Source of the DNA: Streptomyces sp. TRM68416
GTDB lineage: Bacteria; Actinomycetota; Actinomycetes; Streptomycetales; Streptomycetaceae
DNA length: 64,000 nt
Assembly: GCF_014596915.1 (NCBI RefSeq)
Contig: NZ_JACVWU010000002.1
Location: 434,001-498,000 of the forward strand
Direction: 5' to 3'
Shown here: positions 27,298 to 39,521 of the stretch, one piece after another
Layout of the letters: each line of letters starts with the position of its first letter
Numbering within the stretch: the first letter of the stretch is position 1
Position numbers and translations under genes: made by a program
The notes under the pieces: model-generated
Told to the model about the DNA's origin: nothing
The model's database searches: none
What the model saw: the letters and a program-made list of their open reading frames with translations, nothing else

Positions 27298-28057
27298 GCG
27301 TGTAGCACGGCACGGCGTCCATCGGGCCGAACGGCGTCCGCACGCGTGCGTGTGGGCAGGTGAAGGCCGCGCTCTTGTCGGCGACGTCGTCGAGCAGCCG
27401 CGCGACCCGCACGCCCGGCCCGGCCTCCCCGCCGGGGCGCAGCCACAGGTCCCACAGGCCGGGCTCCAGGGTGCGGTACGCGACCGTGAGACGGAACTCC
27501 GCGTCCTCGTGGGTGAGGCCGACGCGGCGGACGGGCACCGGGGCGTGCCGGCCGCGCAGCTCCGCACGGCTGCCGGGGCCGAGGAGACAGCCGTACACGC
27601 GCCCGTGCACGGTCAGCTCGGCGTCCCGCACCCGCAGCTCACCGGCCTCCGCGTGCGGGGCGCGCAGCCAGCTGCGGACGGTGAGGTTGCCGTGCCGGGT
27701 GGCGTACGGAATCCGCACGGCGACATGGCCGCGGCCCGCGCTGGGCGTGCGAGCGGCGAGGGAGGACAGGTCGGTGACGCCCGGAGCCAGCCGCCGCGGT
27801 TCGCCGTCGGTCACGCGCGCGTACGCGTCCCAGCGGCCCTCGGACAGGGCGACGCTGCTGGGCAGCGCGGCGCGCAGCCGGCCGTCCGCTGCCGGGGCCA
27901 GCGGCAGGCCGACCTCCTCGTGGCTGCCGCGGCGGCGCAGCACCAGGTGCGCCACGTCGACGGCTCCGCGCGCGGCGACGTCGAACGTCAGACCGCCCGC
28001 GGAGTCCGCGATGCAGTCGGCGCGCAGCGGTGCGGTCCGCGACACGGGCATCGTCAT
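27251..28057 (-). CDS. Conserved hypothetical protein, beta-rich
   Basis: A 268-residue protein starting at ATG 28057, with GAGGAGG about 11 nt upstream. The sequence is rich in short hydrophobic strands, with two similar halves: TFDVAARGAVDVAHLVLRR in the first and LTVRSWLRAPHAEAGELRV in the second. I read this as two beta-sandwich domains. There are no catalytic motifs, signal peptide or transmembrane helices. Similar domains are appended to envelope glycosyl- or glycerophosphotransferases, but that is a loose impression. It lies downstream of the ABC binding-protein gene on the same strand (67-bp gap). Its 3' tail (VSVTPVSGG) is duplicated in the adjacent array. Confidence 0.65.
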   Translation of the reverse strand: MTMPVSRTAPLRADCIADSAGGLTFDVAARGAVDVAHLVLRRRGSHEEVGLPLAPAADGRLRAALPSSVALSEGRWDAYARVTDGEPRRLAPGVTDLSSLAARTPSAGRGHVAVRIPYATRHGNLTVRSWLRAPHAEAGELRVRDAELTVHGRVYGCLLGPGSRAELRGRHAPVPVRRVGLTHEDAEFRLTVAYRTLEPGLWDLWLRPGGEAGPGVRVARLLDDVADKSAAFTCPHARVRTPFGPMDAVPCYTRDNDLSVSVTPVSGG

Positions 28058-28124
28058 GCGGCGGGGGTCCTCCTCGGGTCTGTGCTGTCCGGTTAGACCA
28101 CCGAACGGCCCGTTCGGTTGCGTC

Positions 28125-29417
28125 TCAGGGCTCATAGGAGAGCTGCGGCACCTCGAAACAGGTACGGTCCATGTCCCCCTGGGAGACCCAGCCGCGGCCG
28201 TCCTCCCACCGGGCCACCGACAGACACGTCCGGCGCGACTCGGGTGGCTCGGCCAGCCGTTCGAAGCGGACGGGGAGCAGCAGGCCGTCGGCGGTGAAGC
28301 CCTGGCTGCGGCTCATCCATCCGTCGACGCACGCGCGCGTGACGCCCTCGTCCGCGCAGGACCGCGCCGCCTCGGTGAACCACATCGCGGCCGCCCACCC
28401 CTCCAGCTGCCACTGCGAGCGCGACTTCAGCCCTTCGGTGCCGTCCCGGAACTCCCGTACGGCCGGGTGGCCGGTGTCCTCGAAGTTGCGGCTGGACCCG
28501 GTCGCCCACAGCGCGTTGCGGCAGCGCGGGGCGTCCCGGTACGCGTCGGCGACGGTCGACGTCCAGTTCTGTACGTTCGTCACCTTGGCGGTGAGTTCGA
28601 CGCCCGCCTCGTCCATCGCCCGGCACAGCCGCGCGTTGCCGTGGCCGTCGATGGCGTCGAAGACGAGGTCGGCGCCCCGCTCCTTCAGGTCGGCGGCGAC
28701 GGCACGGAAGTTGGGCAGCGCGAAGTCGACCTGCTCGGTGACCACCTCGTAGCCCTCGGCCTTCAGGCCCCGCTCGACGAGCCGGGCGTAGGCGGCCGAG
28801 GCGGCCTGGTTGTAGGAGACGACGGCGGCGGTGCGGGCGCCGTGCTCGCGCTTGAAGTAGCGGTAGACCTCGGTGCCGCCGTACAGCTTGCCGTCCCAGC
28901 CGGGGGTGCCCGCGCGGGGCGCCAGGCTGCCGTAGATGCCGTACAGGTGCGGCCAGGTGTCGTAGGCGGCGCCGATGGGCTGGCCACCGATGTCGGGCAC
29001 GCGCGCGCGGGAGACGCGGGAGGCGCCCGCGTAGTCGAGGGCGGTGGTCGCGACCAGGGCGACCACCTCGTCCTCGTCGATCAGCCGGTGCACGCACTCG
29101 TTGTTGCCGACGCCGCTGCCGCCGTCGTCGCACAGCCGCACCTCGACGGGGCGGCCGTCGATGCCCCCGCGCGCGTTGAGGCGCTCGAACCAGGCCTTCG
29201 CGCCGTCGCGCGGGCCGGTGAAGGCGCCGCCGCCGACCGGGCTGGTGGCGCTGGTGATGATGCCGACCCGGATCGGACCGGCCTGCGGGGCGGGTGCCGT
29301 ACGGTCCCCGCGCTCGAAGTCGCTCTCCGGCAGGCGGCTGCCGCAGGCCGCGCTCAGGACGAGCAGCAGCACCGCGGCAGCGGCCTCAGCAGCCCGGAAC
29401 CGGCGACGCCGAGCCAT
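28125..29417 (-). CDS. ABC transporter substrate-binding lipoprotein, branched-chain amino acid (LivK) type
   Basis: A 430-residue protein with a lipoprotein signal (hydrophobic core then LSAAC lipobox). The periplasmic-binding type I fold shows GIITSATSPVGGGAFTGPRDGAKAWFERLNARGGIDGRPV at its start and further VVSYNQAASAAYARL and ADLVFDAIDG segments. It should capture an amino acid, amide or related solute and deliver it to the permease/ATPase genes transcribed divergently from 30537. It overlaps the upstream lipoprotein gene by 32 bp, implying coupling. The ligand is unknown. Confidence 0.88.
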   Translation of the reverse strand: MARRRRFRAAEAAAAVLLLVLSAACGSRLPESDFERGDRTAPAPQAGPIRVGIITSATSPVGGGAFTGPRDGAKAWFERLNARGGIDGRPVEVRLCDDGGSGVGNNECVHRLIDEDEVVALVATTALDYAGASRVSRARVPDIGGQPIGAAYDTWPHLYGIYGSLAPRAGTPGWDGKLYGGTEVYRYFKREHGARTAAVVSYNQAASAAYARLVERGLKAEGYEVVTEQVDFALPNFRAVAADLKERGADLVFDAIDGHGNARLCRAMDEAGVELTAKVTNVQNWTSTVADAYRDAPRCRNALWATGSSRNFEDTGHPAVREFRDGTEGLKSRSQWQLEGWAAAMWFTEAARSCADEGVTRACVDGWMSRSQGFTADGLLLPVRFERLAEPPESRRTCLSVARWEDGRGWVSQGDMDRTCFEVPQLSYEP

Positions 29418-29937
29418 TGCCGCTCAGTTGCACCAGAGCGCACAGCGTCTTGGCGGACACCTTCCAGGTCCCGTCCTGCTCGACCGCGGTGCCGGCCGCG
29501 TCGGGCAGGGCGGTGGCGCCGTTCAGCGTGAGCGTGTACGTCACGTCCGCCTCGGTCGGCGAGGTGAAGGCCACCTCGGTGACCTGGGCGCCGACCTGTC
29601 CGCCGCGCTCGTCACCGCTGAAGGCCCGGAGCACCGGCGCCATCTGCTCGCCGTTCTCCAGGACGGTCTGCTTGTCCTCCAGGGAGGTCTTGGGGTCGAA
29701 GAACTTCTGCCAGTTCCGCTCGATCTCCTGTTCGGCCGCGGCCGCGTCGGCCGGTTCGGTCGCGGCGGGGGCGGTCGTCGTCCGTTCCACCGACGGGGAG
29801 GCGGTGGCGGTGCCGCTGCCCCCCTCGTCGTCGCTGCATGCCGCGAGGGCCGGGGCGAGGAAGAGGAGCAGCCCGGCCGCCAGTGCCGTGGCCCGTCCCG
29901 TGTTCCCTCGCCTGATGAGGTCGCTCCCGAGAACCAT
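29386..29937 (-). CDS. Small lipoprotein, MTB12-antigen-like
   Basis: A 183-residue protein. The start is probably the ATG at 29937; a longer form from 30027 is possible. A hydrophobic helix ends in LAAC, a lipobox. A Thr/Ala/Pro linker follows, then a domain EIERNWQKFFDPKTSLEDKQTVLENG resembling the mycobacterial low-molecular-weight MTB12-like fold. Its stop lies 32 bp inside the next gene, the binding protein. It may be an accessory binding or docking lipoprotein for the transporter. The similarity is weak, so the family call is tentative. Confidence 0.65.
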   Translation of the reverse strand: MVLGSDLIRRGNTGRATALAAGLLLFLAPALAACSDDEGGSGTATASPSVERTTTAPAATEPADAAAAEQEIERNWQKFFDPKTSLEDKQTVLENGEQMAPVLRAFSGDERGGQVGAQVTEVAFTSPTEADVTYTLTLNGATALPDAAGTAVEQDGTWKVSAKTLCALVQLSGNGSASPVPGC

Positions 29938-30060
29938 CTGGCTCACCACCGGGTGTCGGTCCGGGCCGTGCGCGCCCGGTGCTTTCAGGGTCGGCTTCCA
30001 GAAGGCATAGTGCAAGCCATTGGCTGACATGCACAGACACACGACGTGTGGGAGTCGACG

Positions 30061-30537
30061 ATGCGGACAGCCCGACTGCGGACCGTGCACCCCGTCCTGT
30101 GGGCCGGCTGGGCCGCGCTCGCCGCGGGGGCGGTGCTGTGCGTCCTCGGCTGGTACGGCGTCTCCGGCGAGCGGTTCGCCGAGCGGCAGCTGCCCTACCT
30201 CGCCTCCTGCACGGTGCCCGGCGCCGCGCTGATCGTCGCCGGGGCGGTGTTGCTCACCCACGGCCGGGGGGCGCTCGCCGCCGCGCGCGTGGAGGAGCTG
30301 CACGGCCTCCTGGTGGCCGCCGAGCCGGCCGACGCCGAGGAGTCCGGTACGGCGGTGACGGCGCCGCTCGCGGCCAGCGGGGAGCTGCGGATGGTGCCGG
30401 GCGGGACGCTGCTGCACCGCGCGGACTGCCCGCTGGTCGCCGGCAAGGAGGAGGCGGTGCCGGTGGACGCCAAACTGCTGGCCGGCGGCGAACTGGGCCC
30501 CTGCCCGATCTGCGAACCGGCCGAAGAAACCGACTGA
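30061..30537 (+). CDS. Small membrane protein with a His/Cys metal-site-like tail
   Basis: A 158-residue protein from ATG 30061 behind GGGAG. Two helices occupy roughly residues 10-65. The cytoplasmic tail ends with LLHRADCPLV followed by GPCPICEP, an H-x3-C...C-x2-C arrangement that could bind Zn. The stop overlaps the next start as TGATG, so it is the first gene of the transporter operon. Function unknown; a transporter-associated sensor or assembly factor is possible. Confidence 0.65.
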   Translation: MRTARLRTVHPVLWAGWAALAAGAVLCVLGWYGVSGERFAERQLPYLASCTVPGAALIVAGAVLLTHGRGALAAARVEELHGLLVAAEPADAEESGTAVTAPLAASGELRMVPGGTLLHRADCPLVAGKEEAVPVDAKLLAGGELGPCPICEPAEETD

Positions 30538-33532
30538 TGGCCTCCCTGACCTACGACCTGACGCTGGCCGGCCTGTCGGTCGGCAGCGCGGCCGCGCTCA
30601 CCGGGATCGGCCTGGTCGTGACGTACCGCGCGACCGGCGTCCTCAACTTCGCGCACGGGGCCGTCGCCATGGTGTGCGCGTACGCGCTGCGCCAGTGCGT
30701 GGTGGAGTGGGGCTGGCCGCTGTGGGCGGGGGCCGCGGTGACCCTGCTGGTGCTGGCCCCGGCGATCGGCATGGCGCTGGAACGGTTCGTCTTCCGGCCG
30801 CTGTCCGTGCTCGGCGGCGATCCGGCGCAGACCCTGGTGGCGTCCATCGGCGTGTTCGTGCTCCTGGTGGGCGGGGCCGCGCTGCTGTGGGGCCAGGGGG
30901 CGCGGGACGACGCGCCCGAACTGCTGGTGGCGGCGGACCCGTGGGGGCAGTTGGCGGTGGCCGTGGCGCTGGCCGGGACGGTCGGAGCGGTCATCCGGTG
31001 GACCCGGTTCGGCCGGGAGCTGCGGGCCGTGGTGGACGACCGGCGACTCGCCGTGCTGAGCGGGATCGACGCGGACCGGGTGGCGGCGGCGGGCTGGGCG
31101 TTCGGCTCGTTCACGGCCGGCCTGACGGGCGTCCTGCTGGCGCCCTACGTACGCCTGGACCCGTACGGCCTGCCGCTGCTGGTCATGGAGGTGGTCGCGG
31201 TCGCGGTGGCGGCGCGGATGCGGAGCCTGCCGGTGGCCGTGGTGACGGCACTGGGGATCGGCGTCGCGCAGAGCCAGTTGACCCGGCTGCACCCGTCGGG
31301 CTGGGGCGAGCCGCTGCTCCAGGCGGTCGGCGCGAACCTGTTCGTGGTGGCCCTGCTCGTCGCCGCGCTGGCCCTCCCCCGCGTCGGCACGCGCGACGCG
31401 CTCCCCCGCACGGCCACCGCGCGCGTGCCGACGCCACCGGGCGCCTGGATCGTGGCGATGGTGCTGTTCCTGCTGCCGCTGGGCTTCGCGGGCTCGGACC
31501 TGCACACCTCCGTCCAGGTGCCGGCGCTGGGCGTGGTGCTGCTGTCCCTGGTGGTCGTCACCGGCCGCGGCGGCCAGATCTCGCTCGGGCAGGCCGCGTA
31601 CGCGGGTCTCGGTGCCCTGTTCACCGCCCTGCTGGCGGCGGACCGCTTCCCCGGCCTGCCGCGCCTGCCCGAACTGGCCGCGCTGGCGGTGGCGGTGGTC
31701 CTGGTGGCCCCGCTCGGCCTGCTGACCGGCTGGCCCGCCATCAGCCGCCGGGGCCTGGCCCTCGCCCTCGCGACCTTCGCGGTCGGCGTCGGGGTGAGCC
31801 GCTTCGTGTTCGCGCAGCCCTACGCCACGTCCGGCCTGACCCTGGACCGCCCGGCGGGCTTCGACGGCGACCGGGCGTACTACGTCCTGGAACTCGCCCT
31901 CCTGACGGTCGCCCTGCTCACCACGCGCGCGTTGCGCCGCGGCCGCACCGGCCGCGCCCTCGCCGCCCTGCGCGACCACGAGGCGGGCGCCTCGGCGGCG
32001 GGCGTACGCGTGCCGTCCCTCAAGCTCCTCGCCTTCGTCTCCGGCGCCGCCCTGGCCGCCCTCGGCGGCGGCATGCTCGCAATGGGCGTACGCGCCTTCG
32101 ACCCCGGCGCCTACGACCCCGTCCGCGGCCTCCTCTGGTTCGCCGCGGTCGTCGTCCTCGGCGCCGACAGCACCCTCGGCGCCCTCACCGCCGCCGCCCT
32201 CCTGGTCGGCCTCGACGCGGGAACCCGGGGCGGCGTGGCCGCGGCGGTCATCGGCCTACTGGCGGTCCTGGTCGGCCGCTTCCCCGGGGGCCCCTACGAG
32301 GCACTGCGCACGGCGGGCACGCGGCTGCGGCTACGGCATGCAGCGAGACTCACACCCGCGGGTGCGACGGCCCGCAGAGGGCTGAGGCCAACAGAACGAC
32401 GAGCGCCCCAACCGGAGCCCGGCAGAAGCCCGACCCCCACGCACCAGCCACCGCCCGAAGCCGGGTCACCCAGAAGCCCGAGCCCCACGGAGCGAAAACC
32501 GCCCCAGACCCGCACACGCTGGAGCCTGCCCCTGACGAAACGGCGACCACCCCAGACACACGCACGCTGGAGCCTCACCCCGACGAGACAGCGGCTGGCC
32601 CAGGCACGCGCACGCTGGAAACCGAGGCCAACCGGGCAGCCACCGGCACAACCCGGGGCGCGCTGGAGGCTCGGGCCCGGGGAGGCAGGGCCGGAGAGCC
32701 GACCCGAGCCTGCTCCCACCCCCCACCCCGCCGCGGCCGCCGACGGCGCCGAGCCCCGACAGGGGCCACCCGCACCCGACAACGAAAGTGGTACGGGTGG
32801 TGCGGGTGGGAAACCAAACCCGGCCGAAGGCCGGGTGCCCACCCTCACCACCCGCACCCTCCACGCCCACTACAACACCTTCAAGGCCCTGGACGGAGTG
32901 GACCTCGACGTACCCCCCGGCCGGATCACCGCCGTCATCGGCCCCAACGGCGCCGGAAAAAGCACCCTCTTCCACTGCCTGGCCGGCACCCTCCGCCCCA
33001 CCCACGGCCAAGTCCTCTTCGACAACCACGACATCACCCACCTCACCCCCCACGCCCGCACCCGCCTCGGCATCGCCCGCACCTTCCAGCAACTCGCCGT
33101 CTTCCCCACCCTGACCGTGGCCGAAAACGTCCGCGTAGGCGCCGAACAAACCCACCGCACCGGCAACGAGACCGCCGTGGAACAGGCCCTGCGCCTCTTC
33201 GCCCTGGACGGCCCGGTACGGGACCTGCCCGCCGCCGACCTCCCCACCGGCACCCTCCGACGCGTAGAACTCGCCAGAGCCCTCGCGGGCTCCCCCCGCG
33301 TCCTCCTCCTGGACGAGCCCGCCGCCGGCCTGGACACCGCCGAGGTCACCGCGCTGGCCCGCGTGCTCAAGGCTCTCGCCGCCGACGGCACCGCCCTGCT
33401 CGTCGTCGAGCACGACCTCGACCTGGTCGCCGGCCTGGCCGACGTCGTGCACGTCATGGCGGCGGGCCGCATCGTCGCCTCCGGCCCGCCCGCCCACGTC
33501 CTCGACGCCTTCGGCGCTCAGGAGACCCCCGT

Positions 33533-33536
<4 letters not shown>
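30537..33536 (+). CDS. Fused ABC transporter: LivH-like and LivM-like permeases plus LivG-like ATPase
   Basis: A single 999-codon frame. Residues 1-285 are a LivH permease (IGLVVTYRATGVLNFAHGA, FTAGLTGVLLAPYVRLDP). About 300-600 are a LivM permease (VTGRGGQISLGQAAYAGLGA, GLTLDRPAGFDGDRAYY). About 601-765 are an odd linker, and 770-999 are a LivG ATPase. The ATPase has Walker A GPNGAGKSTLF, LivG-type signature LPTGTLRRVELARAL and Walker B VLLLDEPAAGL. The linker is Pro/Arg/Thr-rich, composed of six 16-residue repeats and a sequence that matches an intergenic repeat elsewhere. It uses codons ending in A far more than its surroundings do. A GTG at 32835 with GAAGG in front could give a separate LivG. 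The start ATG overlaps the upstream stop, and the end overlaps livF by ATGA. Confidence 0.85.
32397..32684 (+). repeat. Six 48-bp tandem repeats within the transporter linker
   Basis: Each 48-bp unit encodes 16 residues, for example RRPPQTHARWSLTPTR and RKPPQTRTRWSLPLTK. CACGCTGG marks the units at 32515, 32563 and 32611. The period is a multiple of three, so the frame survives copy-number change. The outer units are more diverged than the middle ones. Confidence 0.9.
32732..32813. repeat. Dispersed repeat copy B, inside the transporter ORF
   Basis: This matches 12180-12258 over about 80 bp, including CGCGGCCGCCGACGGCG, CCGCACCCGAC, ACGAAAG and ACGGGTGGTGCGGGTGGGAA. In copy A it is intergenic; here it is translated as part of the linker just before the ATPase domain. 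The arms ACCCGCACC and GGTGCGGGT can pair. Confidence 0.8.
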
Positions 33537-34787
<1,251 letters not shown>

Positions 34788-34836
34788 CTAAGCAGCGCGG
34801 CGTCCGCGGCCGTCCCGGCGCGGCGGTGCGCCGGAA

Positions 34837-34871
34837 GGCCCCACCCGGTCGGCGGACCGACGGGTGGGGCC
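34837..34871. terminator. Hairpin terminator between the two Rpf genes
   Basis: GGCCCCACCCG pairs with CGGGTGGGGCC around an inner GGTCGG/ACCGA stem. It lies 26 bp downstream of the stop of the gene at 34897-35544, so the two Rpf genes are probably separate transcripts. Confidence 0.7.
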
Positions 34872-34896
34872 GGTACCCGGCGAGGGGGAGCTGCAC

Positions 34897-35739
<843 letters not shown>

Positions 35740-36083
35740 CCAATTGCTTGTCATTCCAGGCCAGTTCGCCGTTACCCGAGGTATCGGCGAATTCCGGCCA
35801 CCCACTTCATTCGCTGATTTCCTGATTTGTCGGGCAGCACCTCCGACAATCTGTGAGCCACTTCACGGAACCAACTTCCTTGGACTGCCCAGGGCTTGAC
35901 CGTGAGTGCACGATTTCGGGCCGGGTGTGACCGTCCGCTACGGATGGTTCGATTCCGTTCGCCGTGGTGCGTGACTCCCGCCACAGATCGCCCGTTGTCT
36001 TCTTCATGAGCCCGGGACCCGCCCGGTTCACGGGCCGGGAGCCGCCCGGCCCCGCCACGCATCACATCCCGAGGGAGCCCCCC

Positions 36084-36866
36084 GTGCCGCGCATGCTCGA
36101 CGTCAGCGACGAGGTACGCGCCGAGATCGGCGACGAAGAAGCCGACCGGCTGCTCGCCGGAGAGAACGCCCCCGGCAGTTACGACTGCACGTCCTGCCGC
36201 ACTCCGGGCGACTCCGAACAGGAGCGCACCAGCACCGTCCTGTTCATCGGCGACGAGACCGCCGTCCTCGCCTTCGCCCACGCCACCTGTCTGCCCTCGC
36301 AGGTCGTCCAGGTCACCGAGGAGCAGCTCCAGGGAGCGGTGAGGTCCATCACCGGCGACACGGCCGGCCCGGAGCCCGACAAGGTCGCACCCGAGCAGGC
36401 GGTGCTCGGGGTGACCAGCGGACTGGTGCTGATCGCCGGGGAGTTGCACCCGGCGCTGGTCGTGGAGCCGACCGGACCCATCGTGCGGCCCGGTGCGACG
36501 GGGGTCGGCGACGACTTCCTGCCGCTGCTGATCGAGCAGGGGTTCATGCCGTTGACGGCGATCGAGTCGGTGCCGCCGGTGCTGCACGGCTGGTCGGTGC
36601 TGCTCGCCATGGGCCAGCTGCACGCGGTGCTCCAGCCCGGCACCAACGGCGGTCAGCCGGTGGCCTGGTGGCAGGCGCACCAGCCGCTCCAGGTGACGGA
36701 GGGGTGGCGGGCGGCCGCCAACAAGCACCAGCAGGTGCTGATGTTCGCGGCGCCGGTGGGCTCCATCGGACGTCAGCCGCGGGAGGACCTGCTGCGCGAC
36801 GCGCTGGACAAGGCGGCCGCCAACGGCAAGCTCGTCGCCTCCGCGCTGCCCCTCGCCGGCACCTGA
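36084..36866 (+). CDS. Conserved hypothetical protein with N-terminal Cys/His cluster
   Basis: A 260-residue protein starting at GTG 36084 behind GAGGGAG. The N-terminal region has YDCTSCRTPGD and later AHATCLPSQV, a C-x2-C...H-x2-C arrangement suggestive of a small zinc site. The rest is a mixed alpha/beta sequence (GLVLIAGELHPALVVEPTGP, WSVLLAMGQLHAVLQPG) with no motif I recognise. No signal peptide or helices for membrane insertion. It lies between the Rpf genes and der, facing der. Function unknown. Confidence 0.7.
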   Translation: MPRMLDVSDEVRAEIGDEEADRLLAGENAPGSYDCTSCRTPGDSEQERTSTVLFIGDETAVLAFAHATCLPSQVVQVTEEQLQGAVRSITGDTAGPEPDKVAPEQAVLGVTSGLVLIAGELHPALVVEPTGPIVRPGATGVGDDFLPLLIEQGFMPLTAIESVPPVLHGWSVLLAMGQLHAVLQPGTNGGQPVAWWQAHQPLQVTEGWRAAANKHQQVLMFAAPVGSIGRQPREDLLRDALDKAAANGKLVASALPLAGT

Positions 36867-36936
36867 GCACCGACGGCACACCCAAACGCCCGCCGCCCGA
36901 CCGCATCCCTTCCCGTGAGCGGTCGTTTGGACATAC

Positions 36937-37254
36937 GTGCACGCATACGATGTTTCTCCCTCGGCCACGCCGATCTACGACGCGCTCTACGCCGAGTACG
37001 TCAAGTCCTTCCGTACGCTGCCGGGCGACCGCAGCGGCGAGGAGGACCTGGGGTTCACCGCCTTCGGGAACATCCCGCACAGTACGGACCCGTACGGCGG
37101 ACATCGCCCGGGGTCCTTCAGCAGCTCCTACAGCGCCTACAGCGCCGGCGCCCACAGCGCGCGGCAGTCGCAGTGGCAGCGGGTCGGGCACATCGGGCCG
37201 CAGGCGACGGGGACGCACCCGGCCCTCCAGCCGGTTCCCCGCAGAGGCATCTGA
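36937..37254 (+). CDS. Small conserved-type hypothetical protein
   Basis: A 105-residue protein from GTG 36937; the ribosome site is poor. The N-terminus MHAYDVSPSATPIYDALYAEYVKSFRTLPGD is followed by a Ser/Tyr/Gly-rich, low-complexity middle (FSSSYSAYSAGAHS). No domain is recognised. GC-skewed codon use is consistent with coding. It faces der across a terminator. Confidence 0.55.
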   Translation: MHAYDVSPSATPIYDALYAEYVKSFRTLPGDRSGEEDLGFTAFGNIPHSTDPYGGHRPGSFSSSYSAYSAGAHSARQSQWQRVGHIGPQATGTHPALQPVPRRGI

Positions 37255-37262
37255 ACACTGAG

Positions 37263-37291
37263 GAGGGCGGCTCCCGTTGGGGGCCGCCCTC
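37263..37291. terminator. Bidirectional hairpin terminator before der
   Basis: GAGGGCGGC pairs with GCCGCCCTC around an 11-nt loop and is followed by TTCTCATTCC. It lies between two convergent genes. Confidence 0.75.
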
Positions 37292-37318
37292 TTCTCATTC
37301 CGTACGCACCGTACGCGC

Positions 37319-38797
37319 TTACTTCTTCTTGCCGCGCTTCTCGCGCACCCGCACCGAGATGTGGATCGGCGTGCCCTCGAAGCCGAACTCCTCGCGCAGC
37401 CGGCGCTCGATGAAGCGCCGGTAGCCCGCCTCGATGAAGCCGGAGGCGAAGAGCACGAACCGCGGGGGCCTGGTGCCGGCCTGGGTGCCGAACAGGATGC
37501 GCGGCTGCTTGCCGCCCCGGATCGGGTGCGGGTGGGCCGCGACCAGCTCCCCGAGGAAGGCGTTCAGGCGGCCCGTCGGGACACGGGTCTCCCAGCCGGC
37601 CAGGGCCGTCTCGATCGCGGGGACCAGCTTCTCCATGTGGCGGCCGGTGCGGGCCGAGACGTTGACCCGGGGCGCCCAGGCGACCTGGCCGAACTCGGTC
37701 TCGATCTCCCGCTCCAGGTAGTAGCGGCGCTCCTCGTCGAGGGTGTCCCACTTGTTGTAGGCGATGACCATGGCGCGGCCCGCCTCGACGGCCATGGTGA
37801 CGATGCGCTGGTCCTGCACCGAGATGGACTCCGAGGCGTCGATCAGGATGACCGCGACCTCGGCCTTCTCCACGGCGGCCGCGGTGCGCAGCGAGGCGTA
37901 GTAGTCGGCGCCCTGCTGGAGGTGGACGCGCTTGCGGATGCCCGCCGTGTCGACGAACTTCCAGGTGACACCGCCGAGTTCGATCATCTCGTCGACCGGG
38001 TCACGGGTGGTGCCGGCCAGCTCGTTGACGACGACGCGCTCCTCGCCCGCCACCTTGTTCAGCAGCGAGGACTTGCCGACGTTCGGGCGGCCGATCAGGG
38101 CGATACGGCGCGGACCGCCGACGCCGGTGCCGCCGAAGGTCTGCTCGGGCGCCTCCGGCAGCACCTCCAGGACGGCGTCCAGCATGTCGCCGGTGCCGCG
38201 GCCGTGCAGCGCGGAGACGGGGTGCGGCTCACCGAGGCCCAGGGACCACAGGTAGGCGGCGTCCGCCTCACCGCTCGGCCCGTCGACCTTGTTGGCGGCC
38301 AGCACGACCGGCTTGCCCGCCTTGCGCAGCAGCCGTACGACGGCCTCGTCGGTGTCGGTGGCGCCGACCTTGGCGTCGACGACGAAGACGACCGCGTCGG
38401 CGGCCTCGATCGCGTACTCGGCCTGCGCGGCCACGGAGGCGTCGATGCCGAGGACGTCCTGCTCCCAGCCGCCGGTGTCGACGACCTTGAAGCGGCGGCC
38501 CGCCCACTCGGCCTCGTAGGTCACGCGGTCCCGGGTGACGCCGGGCTTGTCCTCGACGACGGCCTCGCGGCGCCCGATGATGCGGTTGACGAGCGTCGAC
38601 TTGCCGACATTCGGGCGGCCGACGACGGCGAGCACCGGAAGCGGACCGTGGCCCGCCGCCTCGATGGCACCCTCGACGTCCTCCAGGTCGAAGCCCTCTT
38701 CCGCGGCGAGCTCCATGAACTCCGCGTACTCGGCGTCGCCAAGCATCCCGTGGTCGTGCGCCTCGCCCGAGCCGTCGGAATGGATCTGGTCGTTCAT
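37319..38797 (-). CDS. der: Ribosome biogenesis GTPase Der (EngA)
   Basis: A 492-residue double GTPase. The start is ATG 38797, giving MNDQIHSDG with a 55-residue acidic extension before the first G domain. Two G domains are seen: [14 protein letters not shown] with [10 protein letters not shown], then [14 protein letters not shown] with [10 protein letters not shown], plus a C-terminal KH-like domain ending in the basic REKRGKKK. Der is needed for 50S ribosome assembly. It is the last gene of the aroH-tyrA-cmk-plsC-der cluster. Confidence 0.97.
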   Translation of the reverse strand: MNDQIHSDGSGEAHDHGMLGDAEYAEFMELAAEEGFDLEDVEGAIEAAGHGPLPVLAVVGRPNVGKSTLVNRIIGRREAVVEDKPGVTRDRVTYEAEWAGRRFKVVDTGGWEQDVLGIDASVAAQAEYAIEAADAVVFVVDAKVGATDTDEAVVRLLRKAGKPVVLAANKVDGPSGEADAAYLWSLGLGEPHPVSALHGRGTGDMLDAVLEVLPEAPEQTFGGTGVGGPRRIALIGRPNVGKSSLLNKVAGEERVVVNELAGTTRDPVDEMIELGGVTWKFVDTAGIRKRVHLQQGADYYASLRTAAAVEKAEVAVILIDASESISVQDQRIVTMAVEAGRAMVIAYNKWDTLDEERRYYLEREIETEFGQVAWAPRVNVSARTGRHMEKLVPAIETALAGWETRVPTGRLNAFLGELVAAHPHPIRGGKQPRILFGTQAGTRPPRFVLFASGFIEAGYRRFIERRLREEFGFEGTPIHISVRVREKRGKKK

Positions 38798-38873
38798 GAA
38801 GTCCGTACCTCGTTCAGTGTGGTGATCGGTGGACCGCCCGGTATCGCCGGTTTGATCCACTACTCAGTGTCGC

Positions 38874-39521
38874 CTAGCGCTCTGTCAGGCGCCTGGCGTT
38901 TTCCAGATGGGCGGTGAGCTGCTTCTGGATGCGTTCGGTGGCCTCGTCCAAGGCCTTGCGGGTGCGCCGTCCGCTGCCGTCGCCCGCCTCGAAGGGGTCG
39001 CCGAAGACCACGTCGACGCGGCTGCGCAGCGGAGGCAGCGCCTTTATCAACCGTCCGGGCCGCCCGGAGCTTCCCAGAACGGCGACCGGGACGACCGGCG
39101 CGCCGCTGCGCACCGCGAAGTAGGCGAGCCCCGCGCGCAGGGAGGCGAAGTCGCCCTCGCCGCGGGTGCCCTCCGGGAAGATGCCGAGCGCGCCGCCGGC
39201 CGACAGGACGTCGAGGGCCCGCGTGATCGCCGTACGGTCGGCGACCGAGCGGTCCACCTTGACCTGGCCGATCGCGGTCAGGAACGGGTCGAGCGGGCCG
39301 ACGAACGCCTCCTTCTTGATCAGGAAGTGCGTCGGCCGGGGCGCGACGCCCATGACCATGGGGCCGTCGATGTTGTGGGAGTGGTTGACGGCGAGGATCA
39401 CCGGACCGCTCGCGGGCACCTTCCAGGCGCCGAGCACGCGCGGCTTCCACAGCCCGTACATCAGGCCGACGCCGATGCGCCGCCCGACCTCGGCGCCGCG
39501 CGCCGAAGGCAGTTCGGTCAC
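38874..39521 (-). CDS. plsC: 1-acyl-sn-glycerol-3-phosphate acyltransferase
   Basis: A 215-residue membrane-associated acyltransferase. The HX4D motif is seen in VNHSHNIDGPM and the acceptor motif in IFPEGTRGEG. It acylates lysophosphatidate to phosphatidate. The GTG start overlaps the cmk stop as GTGA, so the two are coupled. It lies 76 bp upstream of der. Confidence 0.93.
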   Translation of the reverse strand: MTELPSARGAEVGRRIGVGLMYGLWKPRVLGAWKVPASGPVILAVNHSHNIDGPMVMGVAPRPTHFLIKKEAFVGPLDPFLTAIGQVKVDRSVADRTAITRALDVLSAGGALGIFPEGTRGEGDFASLRAGLAYFAVRSGAPVVPVAVLGSSGRPGRLIKALPPLRSRVDVVFGDPFEAGDGSGRRTRKALDEATERIQKQLTAHLENARRLTER

